A stretch of 64,000 bases of DNA from Karalla daura (GCA_029224185.1 CM055205.1:17519942-17583941); one strand, 5' to 3'. Shown: positions 37,211 through 49,556, numbered from the stretch's first letter. The notes: a model not told the origin generated them from the sequence alone. Program-made: numbers and translations.

Positions 37211-38752
37211 CTGTCTAATTGGTCTCGGAGCTCAAAGAAAAAAAAATAAAGCCGCTCATTAAAATTAAAACAACACTCTATTATCTCGAGACGTCCCCGA
37301 TGAGGGCTCGCTGGCCGTGTGCGTCCGGTGAGCGTGGAACCTCGTTGAGGACGATGAGGCGGCGTGTAGAAGTGCTCTCGAGTCGCGCCACTTAGATCTC
37401 CAATCTGCCCATATGGCGGCCTGTTGAAGTGAGCTGCTCTTGAAGACGATGTTACAGTACAGCATCAAAACATGCTCCACTCTTTCTCACAGTGATTTGA
37501 AGTGATTTTGTTGTAGGAGCATTATTTTGTCGGGAATATTTGTCTATTGAAAAACTCTTAAACTCGGCCTCTAAAACTTAAGACATGTGTACAAAGACTA
37601 TAAAAACATGCTGTGTTTTGAGAGTGTTATGACAATTTTTTCTTTATTACAGTTACTCCTTTACTTGCTACTGCAAGTCTAAACTCAAACTCTATTAAAC
37701 AATACAAATAATTTACATCTGAATTTATTTTTTTATTTTTTTTTGAGCTTTTAAAATGTCATTGTCACAGTGTCATGCCATCAATAGTTTCCAGAAAAAG
37801 TTTGTACCTGTAGCCACGGTTGTGAAGCGAGATACAGAAAAGAATTGGGAACTAAAAAAAGGATCATAACATCATATTCATACTGTATTCTAGTAATCCA
37901 AAGTATTTGGATCACTTCACTGACTAATCCAATAGAAAACTAATAAGATGTTAGGACCCAGAAATATTTCGGTAGTGACACAGTTTTCAGGATTTTGGCT
38001 CTGTACACAATCATCTGTATTTTGAGGGTATTTACATCGCAATTAGGTGAATGATGTAGGAACTACAAAGCATTTTATACATGCCCCAAACTTAGTCAAA
38101 CTAAGATAAATCATAAATCAAATTGTGGCATGGAAATCCTTTGCAGTCAGTTGTGTCTCTTCAACCTGAGCTGTTTGTTCTTGAGGCATTTCCCTTTACT
38201 TTTATCTTCACAGATGACCAAGATCAGAGCCAACATCTATACAGAAAATTGTGTCCAAATATTGCTGTATAATATTTATTTTGTTTTCCATAATGGAATA
38301 CGTATAAAACATAGAACATGTTATAAAAGAGACTCTTTTGTCATTTATTTCCCATTTTAACGTTTGTCACATCACATTTCATTTCATATCACGTTTGATG
38401 ATGATTTTTCTAAAAATAAACTTGCAGCTGTGGATTCTATAAAGGCACGACATGAAAAAACCAATACTTCCAAAGAAAAGAAAAAAAGAAAACTGCTTCA
38501 GTTGCCTTGAAACGCTGTCAGTCTCCAACGCTGACACCTGATCACGGCAAAGACTTTGTGACAAAGCAACGTCAACGCTTGTCAAGAACTTTCCAGTCTG
38601 AAACGACTTCTGCGCCGCGAGCGTGGCTAAAAATTTCAAGCGGTCTCCGGCCTCCCTCTCAGCGTATCCGTATAAACCCCGGGCAGGGTCCTGTCTGCTG
38701 CCTTTGGCTCCATCGAGCTGCACAAAGAGCCAGACATGTTGATAGACAGACA

Positions 38753-38803
38753 GAGAGAGAGAGAAAGATAGAGAGAGAGAGAAAGATAGAGAGAGAGAGA
38801 GAG
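38753..38803. repeat. Imperfect (GA)n with AAAGATAGA units
   Basis: A GA run with two AAAGATAGA interruptions, giving an 18-bp higher-order period. Read on the minus strand it produces the SLSLSFSLSL part of the long chance frame at 38379-39224. Confidence 0.92.
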
Positions 38804-40395
38804 TGGAGCTGAGAGAGGGCTGGGGCTGCGCCGGTGGGCGCAGCACGCCTTCATTTTTCATCTCCTGCTGTGGGAGGTGGAACATAAAGATGTGAAGTAG
38901 AGACAAAAGGAGCAAAGTAAAGCTGGAGCAGTAAGATGAGGAGGTTGACTCGTGAAACTGGGTGTTGTTGCTGTGTCGAAACGCAGGTGAGAAAGACGAG
39001 AAGAAAATGGAGCGAGAGATTGAGAAATACTGTAACAGGTGATGGTGTCCGAGCCGCGGCCTGGCTCGACACTTTCCTCCTCTGCTCTCCACATCCCGTG
39101 TCTTTGAACAGCGTTGCATCTCTCGAGGAAAGGAAACTGTTGGGAGAGGAAACCGTGTAGATGTAGGTTGAAAAAAAGATGAAGCGGGAGACAAAAGGGC
39201 GGCAAGATCAAGAGAAAGAGACAAGGAACAGAAGGTGAGGGGAGAATGAAAAGGGGGGGGGGCGAAGGCTTCCTCCTCTTATAGCATCGACTCCCATCTC
39301 TCCCAACAGGGAGCGTAAGTCAAGCGGGATGAAAAACTGAGGGGAGCACATGCAGTGGAAGATGGAGAGGGTGGAGCAGGGCGAGTTTGACCGGGCTGCA
39401 TTATCGCTCTTCTTTATGTCCGTCTCCACACGCAGGTGAATCCTGGGAGGGCTTGAACGCATCGTCCTCCTTCATCAAACCTGTTTGTTAGAGGAGACCT
39501 TTTCTGTCTCCCATTTCATTTTCTCTGTTCCAATAAACCATTCACTCAAAACACAAGATGATGCATCACCACAAACGCCGCTTGATTTAGAGGCCTTTTC
39601 AGCACAACGGAAGAGACATAAGGTGCATTTAACCCTTTGAGACCCACATATAGAAAAAAAACATTTTTGACCTCATTGAGAAACACTGTAAAATACTGCA
39701 ATGAAAATGCAGCTGAAGAAGGAGAGATACGTGTGGGAAAAAACTGCATTGAGCTTTTTTCTTCTTACTGTCTTTATGGTTATGGTTTCTGTAAGTCACA
39801 CTGCGATGCGACTCCTAAATAGCACAAAACAGCAGCATTTATTTTTATAGCCACGTTCTTAATAGTGTTGCAATGTGCTCCACTGTAAAATTATTCTACA
39901 ACAGACGCATTAAATAAAATAACCAATAAAACTGCAAATACCAGGTGCGCGGAACGAAAGAAGAGGCAAAGAGGCCGACGATAAAATGCAATTAAACAGT
40001 ATAAACCGTGAGTGCAGATAAAACCGCTCTGGGGAATTAAGAGCAGAGAACTATTCAATCTTAAAGTTGACACGTGCAGTGTTTGGAAATATTAAAACGT
40101 GTTTTAATAGTGGTCTGCTCTGGCAAAAAAATAAATAAGCCACTCGGAGCAGAATGTTTTCAAGAACACATCAAAACCTCGACACCTCTCAGACTGTCGG
40201 CTATTTATTGAGAAAGGTCAGGCTGTTTATCGTACAACGGGACTGCAGAGCAAACAGGCTTTTTACTCATAAGAACAACAAGGTCACTTGGGCCCGCACG
40301 TAACATCCCGTCCAAAAACACTCAAAGCCGCTCGATGAGTTGTCAACACGTCGTGTCAGCTCTCACAGAGAAATCACAAAGAACGAGAGCAATAA

Positions 40396-40427
<32 letters not shown>

Positions 40428-40659
40428 CGAGGAGCGAACTCTGCAGGTCGAGAGAGAGAGAGGGATGAGATGTGTACAAAAGGAACGAACGAATGGAAAG
40501 GGAAAGAAAGAGTGTAATCCACGTGGCTACTTTATAATTAGCTGACAGAGCTGACAAGAACCCCAGCAAGTGACTGAAGCATTAGATTAAACAACGTTCT
40601 GTATTTAACAGCCACGACCGCACGCTCCACTGCTCGGGGAGAGCAATCAGAAAACCTCA

Positions 40660-40893
40660 CACACACACACACACACGCACACACAAAGACACACACACGT
40701 ATATACACTCATACTCGTGTCAGACAAAGTGTGTGGGCACGTACACACCCACCCTCACCTTCCATGGCTGCCACAGCAGCACCACCAGCGGCTCTTGACA
40801 ACAGTCTAATTGGTAATTATTCACAGGCCCCCCTCCTGGGAACTGGCAACCCTAATGAAACTGCTTCAGTGTCTGGGGCACAGACAGCTCCTT

Positions 40894-40942
<49 letters not shown>
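40660..40942. repeat. CA microsatellites flanking a single-copy core
   Basis: CA runs at 40660-40696 and 40897-40940 enclose about 200 bp of non-repetitive sequence containing the exon-like stretch at 40764. Confidence 0.93.
40764..40882 (-). other. Candidate minus-strand exon with start codon (unproven)
   Basis: On the minus strand, acceptor-like GAGCTGTCTGTGCCCCAG precedes about 130 nt that end in GCAGCCATGGAAG then GTGAGG, a strong Kozak start followed at once by a strong donor. If real it would be a 5' exon ending after the codons for Met-Glu. The plus strand of the same stretch is a 43-codon open frame (40764-40895). CA repeats on both sides and lack of a promoter argue against a gene. 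Confidence 0.12.
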
Positions 40943-40946
<4 letters not shown>

Positions 40947-41993
40947 AGACCTACAAAGAAACACACTGAGGAGGGTTTAGGAGTTCAAACGTGCACGCAG
41001 GGCAAACAAAACCTCAGGTCCTGGAGGTCAAGAGGGAAGCCGAAGGTTAAGGATGGATGACAATCAGACGGCGAGTGTGGGATAATTAACTCGACCCCTG
41101 GAACTGACACTGAGCCCAGAGCACTGAGAGCATCAGCGAGACATTGTTGGTGATTCACAGAAAATGACTCATGCATGAACTCTTTGCTTTAATTACATGT
41201 TTGCCGGCTCATAAACCGTGACCCATTTTGTTTCGTAACGTCGATCGAAGCAAAAAAAAAAGACTGACTGATGTCATAACCGTTTGATGTTTTCATTGCT
41301 GTTGTTGCTTTTTGTCATAACTCTCGATGTTGTCACTGTTTAAGTTGTTGTCGCTGTCCCTCTCTTCTCTTTTTTCTCTCTGATGAAATGGTCTTGCTGT
41401 TGTTGATCTTGCTGTTGTTGTCACTGTCCCTCTCTCCTCTCTATCCGCAGTTAAACATAATAAACTGCATCTATTGTATAATAAAATCTTCCTGGCGCTA
41501 AAAAGGCATCCAGTACTGTACTGGAAAAAAAACCCCTCTGAGACCTCTGAGAATTTACTTTTTAAAAGTACCAAAAAGTGCTAAGTGACGTCCATCCCGT
41601 CTCCCTCGCCGCTGAGTGAGACATCTAGTAACGCACGGTGGAGACGAGGAGATGAATGAAGGGATTATTCATATCTCACAAGTGTACGCCGACAGAGTCA
41701 TAATCACACTTGACGCATAATGAGTCACCTTATTTCACTAATGCCTGGCTTCAGTGTCAGATCTGCAGCATGTGAGAAGGTTGGCAGCCATTTTTAGACC
41801 CAATAGGACGGCTGAGAAAGGGGCCCCGCTGATTGCTGTCATGTTATAATCAAGTCATTTGCATACCATCACATTTGATGAGGTAGATTACTTGGCAGAG
41901 AATTCTGCGACTTATAATATCAGGGTGTGTGACAGCGAGAGGCATGGGGAGATTGGCAGCGGTGAGGAAAATAGCTGTGGGAACGAGGAGAAA

Positions 41994-42038
41994 GTGTGTG
42001 TGTGTGCGTGTGTGTGTGTGTGTGTGTGCGTGTGTGGG
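41994..42038. repeat. (GT)n microsatellite
   Basis: A GT run with two CG interruptions. Confidence 0.94.
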
Positions 42039-42309
42039 GTAGGAGTAAGACTTAAAGTTCTCAAAGACGGGCAGGACATTCATCCTACCGTCACTCAGAG
42101 GCAAAGTCAGAGCAGATCGAGGAGGCCACTGTGCAGAGAGAGGGAGAATCAGTGTTGTCAGTCACAATAAATGAAGAAGCACAATGAAACCAATCTGTAA
42201 CGAGAGGAGGATAGGTAATGCGCTGGGGGTAAGAGAAGGTCACACTGCACATGCTCCTCAAAGAAACTCCTTTGTTTTAACAAGTTTTTACAGGGCACCA
42301 TAGAGGGTA

Positions 42310-42565
42310 ATGTCTACGTCTAAACGTTGTCATTCCGGTCTTTTGCAAATGAAGGTAAAGTTTGTTGAGAAGTTTGGTGTTAGGTCACAAACTCCTGGAT
42401 CTTCCTCAATATCCGATTCCTCCTCTCAGACACATAAGCCTGGATGTGTACGTGCTCCGTTGCTGTATCGCTGTAGTTTGCACTCAGTCCTAGGGAAAAG
42501 TCACGTAAATATTCATGTTCACATTCATTTGAGTGGCAGCCAAGTAGGTATGATAGGGTGGCACA
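42310..42565 (+). repeat. Dispersed repeat, copy 2 (end part)
   Basis: Shares the block CACATAAGCCTGGATGTGTA, CGTGCTCCGTTGCTGTATCG with 8820-8870 and continues with a GTCCTAGGGAAAAGTC segment. No terminal repeats are visible. Confidence 0.4.
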
Positions 42566-44017
42566 TCTGTGCAGAAACACCATAAGATTCTACACACACA
42601 TAGAATTATACAATTGCATCTGAAGCATTTTCTGATCCACTTTCTAACATCAACACCTTAAAAAATGGGATGAATCTGAATCTTTCTGTTGATGAAAACA
42701 ATATAGAGCTGCAGTGCAGTGGGTTTCTGACAAAAATACTTGTTTACTTGTTTAACTGCTGCACTTCTTTAGCTCCTGTGGTGCACATTATGGCAGAACT
42801 GTCTTCAGTGACCACCACACGGAAATAGAAATGTACATTCACTCTACAAATGCACTTGCAATAAGTACAGGCTTGAGGAAATATGAGTTTATGGCCTTGA
42901 AGTCAGCACTAGCTGGAACAGTTCCTTTGATGGGGCTAAATACTTGATCAGTCCTCCCACTCAGACAAGTGATGTGTCATTTGTGATTTCTCCTTTGTGG
43001 CATCGGAGCTCTTTCTGATCTGACTCCTCTATTGGCAGGATGACACGGTCTGTCTCTGGCCCTAGTGATGCTGTTACAAATCACGGCTGCAATAGTAATT
43101 CAGTCTGAGGGCCCATCCACTATCGTCTGATGCCACATAATTCTATGCAGGTTCGGACCATAGTTTCCAGGCCCAATATTATCAGTTTAATGGAAAACAT
43201 ATAAGAAATCTGGGCCCAAAATGAGTTGATTTCTAATGTGCTGCTTGTTGTTTACAGTCCGATTTACCACTTGAGCTTTGTGCTCTACATTTCCACTAAT
43301 GCGACACTGCTCAGACTTGTTACGTCCAATTTGGGGGATGTAATTAGATTAATCTATCCAATAAGGACACAAGGGTGTTTTAATCGTTGGTGTTCACCTA
43401 AATTAATCCCAGTTCAAGACAAGGGAATTAATGAAGTTTATTATCTTTTTTTTCCCTAAAGCGAGTTGGCTATGTGTCTGTACCAGGTCGGGTTCACCAC
43501 CTTTCGACCCTCTCTCCTTCTCCAACCATTGACCAAATATATATGAATGTGGAAGTGGAATGAACATTTATTATGAATGCAGTACCCTATAGTAATCCCA
43601 TGGTTTAGCCTTGCTAAATTGTAGATGAGGCTACGGAGGCGAGAATGAATGTACGTAGGTTATGGATCATATAGGATAGGGGGGGAAAAACATGTATTCT
43701 GCATCAGCCAAAAAACAATATGGAGTTCATGAATAATATAGGAGCCCATAGGCAAAGAGCAATAGACAAATGAAAACCTGTGTGAGCATGTAGGGGGAGG
43801 AGGAGGGGGAGGAGGTGATAATCAAGAGACAAAAGAAGAAAGTGAGGATTCAACCTCTGTGAGGTTGAACAAATGACTTTGAAAACATTTGCTGTGCGTT
43901 ACGTGACAGCGTTTTTTAGATCAGACGGATCGCGCCAATGTCAACAAAACATCTGGCTCCTGTGACTGACACACAAACTCCACGACGGCAGCTCGCAGAT
44001 GTCTGAGTGTCTTCGAA

Positions 44018-44042
44018 TGACACACACACACACACACACACA

Positions 44043-44088
<46 letters not shown>

Positions 44089-44092
44089 CACA
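44018..44092. repeat. (CA)n microsatellite
   Basis: A CA run of 75 bp with one CAGACA and one CGCA interruption. Confidence 0.96.
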
Positions 44093-44309
44093 TACAACAG
44101 ATGAATCACTATGTCATTCATTACCCCTCCGGGTGTCGTCCTCGGCACCATGGAAATGTGGTGGATTCCTTCTTTAATAAATGTGGAGGCTGTACCCATT
44201 AATATATTTATATCTGCTTATACACCTTGTTGAAAGCACATCCAGGGAGATTTCAAGCAATACGGGCTTATTTCTTATCTACTAAGACAACTGAGCATGC
44301 CAACACCCC

Positions 44310-44440
44310 CCTCCTATTCCTCCACACCCCCTCTACATCTTTTCTTCCCCTCTTCCTGCTGCTCATCTTCTTCCTTCCGTTCCTTTTTTTCCCCTCCCTC
44401 TCCTCCTCCTCCACCTCCCCCTCCTCCTTCATTTCTCCAC
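44310..44440. repeat. Polypyrimidine tract
   Basis: About 130 bp of nearly pure C/T on the plus strand (for example TTTTTTTCCCCTCCCTCTCC, CTCCTCCTCCACCTCCCCCT). It is a triplex (H-DNA) candidate. Frames through it are chance products. Confidence 0.8.
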
Positions 44441-45868
44441 ACTGCATAAAGGGATTTAAAGCGTTCAGTGGGGTTCACGCGACGGGCAACGAGTCTCGAG
44501 GACTTGAAGTTTCTGTTCCGTTTCAATCGTTTAGTTTGGGGAAAGTTTGAGCGAACCCACTCACCGCCCGGAGACATACAATATGATAAGGAGGCTCGCT
44601 CAGATCTGATAACCAGTTGCATAAACAGAGAGCCAGCGAGGAGGACAGCCAACGCCGGCTGATGCAAGAGAAATGAAGCGAGTTCTGTAGATTATGTTTC
44701 AGACTTGTGTTCATATGTATATAACATCACTCCATTCTGCTGAGAGACGCACACAAACACCCACACTGCCTCCTCGCCTGTTTTCTGAGAAGTTCCACGA
44801 GTATCATAAAGTCAAAGAAGCACCTAAGGAGTTCCGCTCGGGATGATCGACAACCACAACCGGAGTTTTTGCTTCTTAGCTGAGAGCAAGAACAAGTTGA
44901 TAATGAGGTTTTTTCAGCTTGGTCGAAATTTCTAAGCTTTGTTGCTGCACCTGCGTTCCTCTTTGTGTTCGTCACAGGTGACCTACCTTTGTGCTTCTAG
45001 TCAAAATTTACTTTTTTGATCATTATAAATATAAAATATTATTATTATATGTGGTGTTTTACCCTAAATTCTCACATTTTTACCATTAAGGGTCAAGTTT
45101 CCCCACAAAAAACACCATTAAAAAAATGTACTTTTTTTACATAACTCCCACAAATATACTACTAATTTAATAACTTTAACCTTTCACATGACAGTGTTTA
45201 TGAGGAAATCAAGCGATAAATGCAAAATGGAAATTAAAACTTATAATGCTCAAACAAGTTGGAAGTTCAATAAAGTTCAATAAAACACACAAACTTTGTT
45301 TAAAATTCTTAAAATGTCCTGAGAATTTGTGGTCCGCTGAGCTACTTTTTGAGAAGACGGAAACATCTTTGCTCGTCGGACTGCTTTGTTTCCTCCACTG
45401 ATGTGGTTTGACACAAAGATGTTTCCAGCTGTTGCAGCTTCTGTCCCGTCTCATCAGAGTCGTCGTACGAGTTTGGTTTTTTTCCACCACGGCGCTGTGT
45501 TAACTTGCCCTAAATCCGGAGCTGAGTCCATGTGACCCTGGTGGGATTTGGCACAGCGAACGTCCCGCTGCGAGCAGTTATTTCGGGTGTGAGTATTTAT
45601 CTCTGTGGCCTGTGTCTGACCTCTGTGGTGGATACACTTTTTTTTAAAAAACGAGGCTGCAACCTCGAACCAAAACCTTCTTATTTTCCCTTTCGCGACC
45701 AGCGGTGACGAGGCAGCGTCACCCTGCACCTATCTGCACAGTCTGGATTACTGCCAGGATTATCCCCCCCCCCTGCCCCCGGCTCAGACTCTGCAGCATT
45801 TCTGATGCTGTCGTGTTCCACGGTTGTTATTAAGGAAGGTGACAGAGAGGTAACGTTGAGTTCAGGGG

Positions 45869-45869
<1 letters not shown>

Positions 45870-45916
<47 letters not shown>
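45870..45916. repeat. (GT)23 microsatellite
   Basis: A pure GT run, followed by GCATCTGCATGCGCCTGC. Confidence 0.96.
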
Positions 45917-45917
<1 letters not shown>

Positions 45918-46073
45918 ATCTGCATGCGCCTGCGGTGACATTTGCTCAGCAAATTCTTCAGAGACGAGAGCGGCACGGTGGCGTCACTCCAGCTTCCGCA
46001 CACCTTCCTGTCTTGGGAATCGTCCCAGATGTGGTTTGCTGGGATCAAAGGGAGAAATGATCTCCAGCGCTTT

Positions 46074-46166
46074 GGGGGGGGGGGGGGGGGTCTCAGCGAG
46101 GGCGGAGGGAGGGAGGAGAGGAGAGGAGAGGAGAAGAGAGGAGAGAGAGGGAGGGAGGGAGGATGG
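46074..46166. repeat. Poly-G17 and GGAGA purine tract
   Basis: An unbroken run of 17 G (46074-46090), then an all-purine GGAGAGGAGAGGAGA/GGGAGGGAGG tract to 46166. It has quadruplex and triplex potential. Confidence 0.93.
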
Positions 46167-48177
46167 AGGCAGATCCTGAAACTTGTGAAAGAAAGTAAGA
46201 AAGAGAACAGTCACAGCATGTCAGGGTTTTGGTGCCTACAGTACTTTCGGTTACGCTGCACATTTCTGTCCCTTCACTGATGTATTATTCCATTACAGCC
46301 ACTTTCAGTATGTTTTTTTTTTTCAATAGATGTGTAACTCGAGTTATACAGCTGTATAAGTCACCTCTCCAGGTTTTTACTTGGCATTCACGCTCCCACC
46401 TCTGAATTATTTGAAATGTTCAATAATTCACATTTTCCACAGTTGTATCATCCAAATTCTCCAGAGGAATGTGAAGACCAAATGTGACTCCTCCCTTTCT
46501 TTTCTCTACATATGATGATACATGACGATAACTCTCCTCATGCTATTGGTAAGGCTGCGATTAGACATTTTTCTGAAAATGTTGTTTTCATATAAAATCT
46601 GTATGTTGTATGCATGAAGTCATTAAGAGGCATGATTAAAATAACAATATCAATGGTTTAACAACCATAAAATTTGTATTTGACTTTGAGTGCCTTTAGA
46701 GGAGTGGATACAACTGATCAGCATACCAGCTTTCGTAGCTTGCATACCAGCTTGCACATGACAAGCAGACTTGTTGTGTAACATAAGGGGAAAAATGGCA
46801 GTTTTGCATCTCATATGTTTCACAATGAGGAGTCTGGCATGTCTGAATTGTTTCAATGCCCAGGTTGGTTGAAATCTGTTGCTATGGGAATGTTGACCAG
46901 TTGACCAACAGGATAACAGTTCCTTGTCATGCCTCCCACGTCACGTGTGATTGTTTAATCTGACATGTTGACCATTGTGAAAAATGAGAAAACCAATCTG
47001 AATGAAAAAAACAATAAAAATCTTTATAGCTGTTATCTTTAGAGAAAATGGAGCACTTGTTATTCCTCAAGAATACTCGGATACTGCAGATAACATATGT
47101 TATTGGGATTACAGAGGCTGATCCATTTGTAGATGAACTGCACCAACATTATCCAGAGCTGCTGCTCTGCTGCTGTGGCCTTCTCCACCTCCATTAGCAA
47201 CACCTTTAACTCATGGCACTTTGACTCGGTCTCGCAGACAATATTTCTGCACATTCGGCTCATGAGTCACTGAGGACTTCCCCTTTTCCACTGAGATAAA
47301 TGACATGAACTCCACCCCCTCCGCCCTTCTGCCCGCATTTCTGTAATAAGTAGAGTGATTTCACAAATTAGGTCCAGGCAAGCACATTTTGTCTTTATTT
47401 TATTGCCGGAGGCCGAAGAGGGTGAAGGAAATCCAGCAATTGACTTTAAAGGATGTGAGGGGGAGTCTCGGAAAAATAATAAAAATTAAATGTCAAATGC
47501 CGTATAACCCAGCGAGGGGGAATTATGGAGGATGGCAAATTAAAAGCCCATGTAAGATTTCAGCCTTTTTTTGCCAGTATTTTGCAGGATGATCTCCTGA
47601 ATGTAACCCCCGCAGACCCCGCGCGACAAGAACATTCATGAGCTGATGGCGGATAGAAACGCGTAAAGAGTTGAGGAGGATGACACGAGGAAGCTCGTCT
47701 CCCGTCTGATGTGGCACAGCGATCATGTTCTCTGCAGACGTACAACTCCGGCACAAACATGTGAGGGGAAGGGAATAGTGGGGGGCGCTGGGAGCTTTTG
47801 TCAATAGTTTTTTTTTGGTTGTTTTTTTTTCCAAAAACCGAACAGCGACAGTGATGGGGTGAACGAGAGTGCATTTCAGTCACAGATGCGCCACACGACG
47901 AGTGGAAAAGTTTTCAGAGAGGGGGTAGAAACACGTGAGTTTTCTTTTTTTTTTACGCCACACTTTACTATAACCAGAAACAAGACGCCTGCAAGCACAC
48001 AAGCTGTAAGTTTTAACCTATGCGCGGCGTTTGTATCTGTAGGACCGATTCGTAGTGTTCACCGAAAGAAAAAACGATGTATTATTTATTAAGATTCCAT
48101 CCTCAGACCCCGCGGCCTCTGCTAATATTCTTTGAAGAACACGTTCGACAACAACGACTTAATAATGTACAACGCTG

Positions 48178-48305
48178 TGGAGAGTTGGAATGTTTTCCAC
48201 GTGTCTGCGTGGGTTTCCTCTGGGGAACCCGGTTTCCACCCACAGTCCAAATACGCACGTTCAGCCCGTCTGAGACTCTAAATTGCCCCTTGGTGTGAGT
48301 GTGAT
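48178..48305 (+). mobile_element. SINE body fragment next to the tRNA array
   Basis: Reads GTGGAGAGTTGGAATGTTTT, CCACGTGTCTGCGTGGGTTT, CCGGTTTCCACCCACAGTCC and GACTCTAAATTGCCCCTTGG, the central body of the same SINE family. It lies 0.5 kb upstream of the first tRNA gene and outside the arms. Confidence 0.72.
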
Positions 48306-48444
48306 AGATAGGAGCTTCATTGATCCCTCTGGAAGCTTCCCTGCAGGAAAGTCAGATGTTTTCACAGTCTCTGGCTCTGCCCCTGTGGTCTACGATAGAG
48401 ACGGTTTCTTTATCCAAAGGGAGACTGAGGAAGGAAGCAAATCT

Positions 48445-48516
48445 ACAAGGATGGGATGCAAAGCGAAGCAGGCAGAGCCCAATGGATTAGCAATCTGTCA
48501 CCAGAACCACCTTGTC
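48445..48516 (-). pseudogene. Degenerate tRNA-Ser relic just outside the left arm
   Basis: On the minus strand this stretch aligns along nearly the whole tRNA-Ser(GCT). It keeps the block around the anticodon (ATTGCTAATCCATTG read on the minus strand) and the 3' acceptor region (CATCCTTGT), while the D and T arms carry many substitutions and a few deletions. It cannot fold and has no B box. Its orientation is opposite to the intact gene 285 bp downstream. Confidence 0.75.
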
Positions 48517-48800
48517 CGTGAAGTTAAGACTTTTTTCAGCATTTGTAGTCATTTTGTAGTGCTGCTGCCACCTGTATGGATGTACAGACAGTAGCAGTCC
48601 ATTATCTTGAGTACCTAGTCTGTCTGTACAGATCATACAGTATATGCAGGCATGCATGTAGAGACAGCCCTGAAACCTGTGCAGTGAGAACACAAATGCT
48701 GAAAAAGACTCTGATGTGACTGCTTCTTTCAACGTCTGTGACATCACGATGTTATCGTCCTGTGCAGCGCCCGTTAACGACCCCTGTGCCCCCACAAACA

Positions 48801-48882
48801 GACGAGGTGGCCGAGTGGTTAAGGCGATGGATTGCTAATCCATTGTGCTCTGCACGCGTGGGTTCGAATCCCATCCTCGTCG
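48801..48882 (+). tRNA. tRNA-Ser(GCT), left arm copy 1
   Basis: An 82-nt class II tRNA that decodes AGC/AGU serine codons. The acceptor stem GACGAGG pairs with CCTCGTC, and the discriminator base is G. The anticodon arm ATGGA/TCCAT encloses loop TTGCTAA, with anticodon GCT at 48834-48836. The long variable arm GTGC-TCT-GCAC is the serine identity element. The T loop is TTCGAAT. Internal A box (TGGCCGAGTGG) and B box (GGTTCGAATCC) give the Pol III promoter. No intron is present and CCA is not encoded, as expected for a eukaryotic nuclear gene. Loop position 32 is T. Only TTT, not TTTT, follows the gene. It pairs with the minus-strand gene at 58064-58145 in a large inverted repeat. Confidence 0.96.
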
Positions 48883-49185
48883 TTTACTTAATCTGCCTTT
48901 AGATAAACATAGTGTCTGATGACCGGTGACTACAGGCATATTACACCAGAGAGGTTGGACTGCATACACCTGTGCTTACTGTGCCCTCGACCTGTGTGTG
49001 GTGGGGTAGACCCCAGTACCGTGACAGTACAAAGCTGGTAAGATGGTGGAAGGTTGGCTGGATCTGTCAGACTTAAATGGTCAATATTGCCTACTGCTTG
49101 CTGCTTGTTGTACTGATATTTCAATGCGGCCATTGAACCAGATTTATGTGAAGAAAAGACTTTGAATGAACTACCACCATATAAC

Positions 49186-49295
49186 TCTGTGGAGTTTGAA
49201 CGTTTTTCCCCATATCTGAGTGTCTTCTCCAGGGACTCCGGGTTTTCCCCCCCATAGTCAAAAAGCATGCACATTATGGCCAAGGGGTGAGTGAC
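49186..49295 (+). mobile_element. SINE body fragment inside the left tRNA arm
   Basis: Contains TGTGGAGTTTGAACGTTTTT, CCCCATATCTGAGTGTCTTC, CTCCAGGGACTCCGGGTTTT and CCATAGTCAAAAAGCATGCA, matching the SINE central body. The right-arm equivalent (57700-57762) has lost about 50 bp from the middle. A further shortened body fragment lies at 49738-49795 (AAAACATGTAGGCCGATTGG, CGAGTCTGAATTCAG). Confidence 0.65.
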
Positions 49296-49340
49296 ATGAT
49301 AGAGACGGGTTATTTATCTACAGGGAGATTAAGGAATCAA

Positions 49341-49396
49341 CAAGGACGGGCATGAGAAGCTCAATGGATTAGTAATCTATCGATTCAACCACCTGT
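49341..49396 (-). pseudogene. tRNA-Ser relic between copies 1 and 2
   Basis: The minus strand shows a shortened tRNA-Ser: a start resembling CAGGTGGTTGAATCGATAG, the anticodon region ATTACTAATCCATTGAG (anticodon now ACT), then a compressed 3' part ending in CGTCCTTG. About 26 bases of the D and T arms are missing. It points against the two flanking genes. The mirror copy is at 57601-57656, so the relic existed before the two arms were made. Confidence 0.7.
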
Positions 49397-49474
49397 GAAC
49401 CGCCATCAAGGCTCGGTAGTCGGTACTGTCGTCCTGTAGGGGCGTGGTTAACGACCTGTAGGCAGGTGTAGGAG

Positions 49475-49556
49475 GACGAGGTGGCCGAGTGGTTAAGGCG
49501 ATGGATTGCTAATCCATTGTGTTCTGCGCGCGTGGGTTCGAATCCCATCCTCGTCG
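49475..49556 (+). tRNA. tRNA-Ser(GCT), left arm copy 2
   Basis: An 82-nt tRNA-Ser with the same acceptor, anticodon (GCT at 49508-49510) and T-loop sequence as copy 1, and T at position 32. It has two changes in the long variable arm, which reads GTGT-TCT-GCGC instead of GTGC-TCT-GCAC. Both changes turn Watson-Crick pairs into G-U wobbles, so the arm can still fold. The A and B boxes are intact. It lies 592 bp after copy 1, and its mirror gene is 57441-57522, which has the unchanged variable arm. The first downstream T run is TTT only. Confidence 0.95.

Larger units (their letters stand above)
36336..42309. other. Noncoding with many microsatellites
   Basis: No established gene. 37285-37400 is CpG-rich single-copy DNA. 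37500-38500 is plain AT-rich DNA. 38379-39224 is open for 281 codons on the minus strand but passes through the GA tract and is low-complexity. 39630-40130 is AT-rich. GA runs lie at 40397-40425. 41300-41450 has TTGTTG and CTCTCT short repeats. 41580-41990 is mixed single-copy DNA with TAATGAGTCACC (41708). Confidence 0.5.
42566..48177. other. Noncoding, single-copy with simple repeats
   Basis: No gene seen. 43100-43460 (TTGTTTACAGTCCGATTTAC, GGATGTAATTAGATTAATCT, CACCTAAATTAATCCCAG) and 47280-47560 (TAGGTCCAGGCAAGCACATT, CCAGCAATTGACTTTAAAGG) are repeat-free and look like conserved regulatory DNA (inference). 45000-45300 is AT-rich. 46470-47060 is plain AT-rich DNA. A T run lies at 47810-47830. 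Confidence 0.5.

Noticed and set aside
38379..39224. 281-codon open frame on the minus strand
   Set aside because: It runs through an imperfect GA/CT repeat (SLSLSFSLSL), is low-complexity, and has overlapping open frames on the other strand. No domain is recognised.
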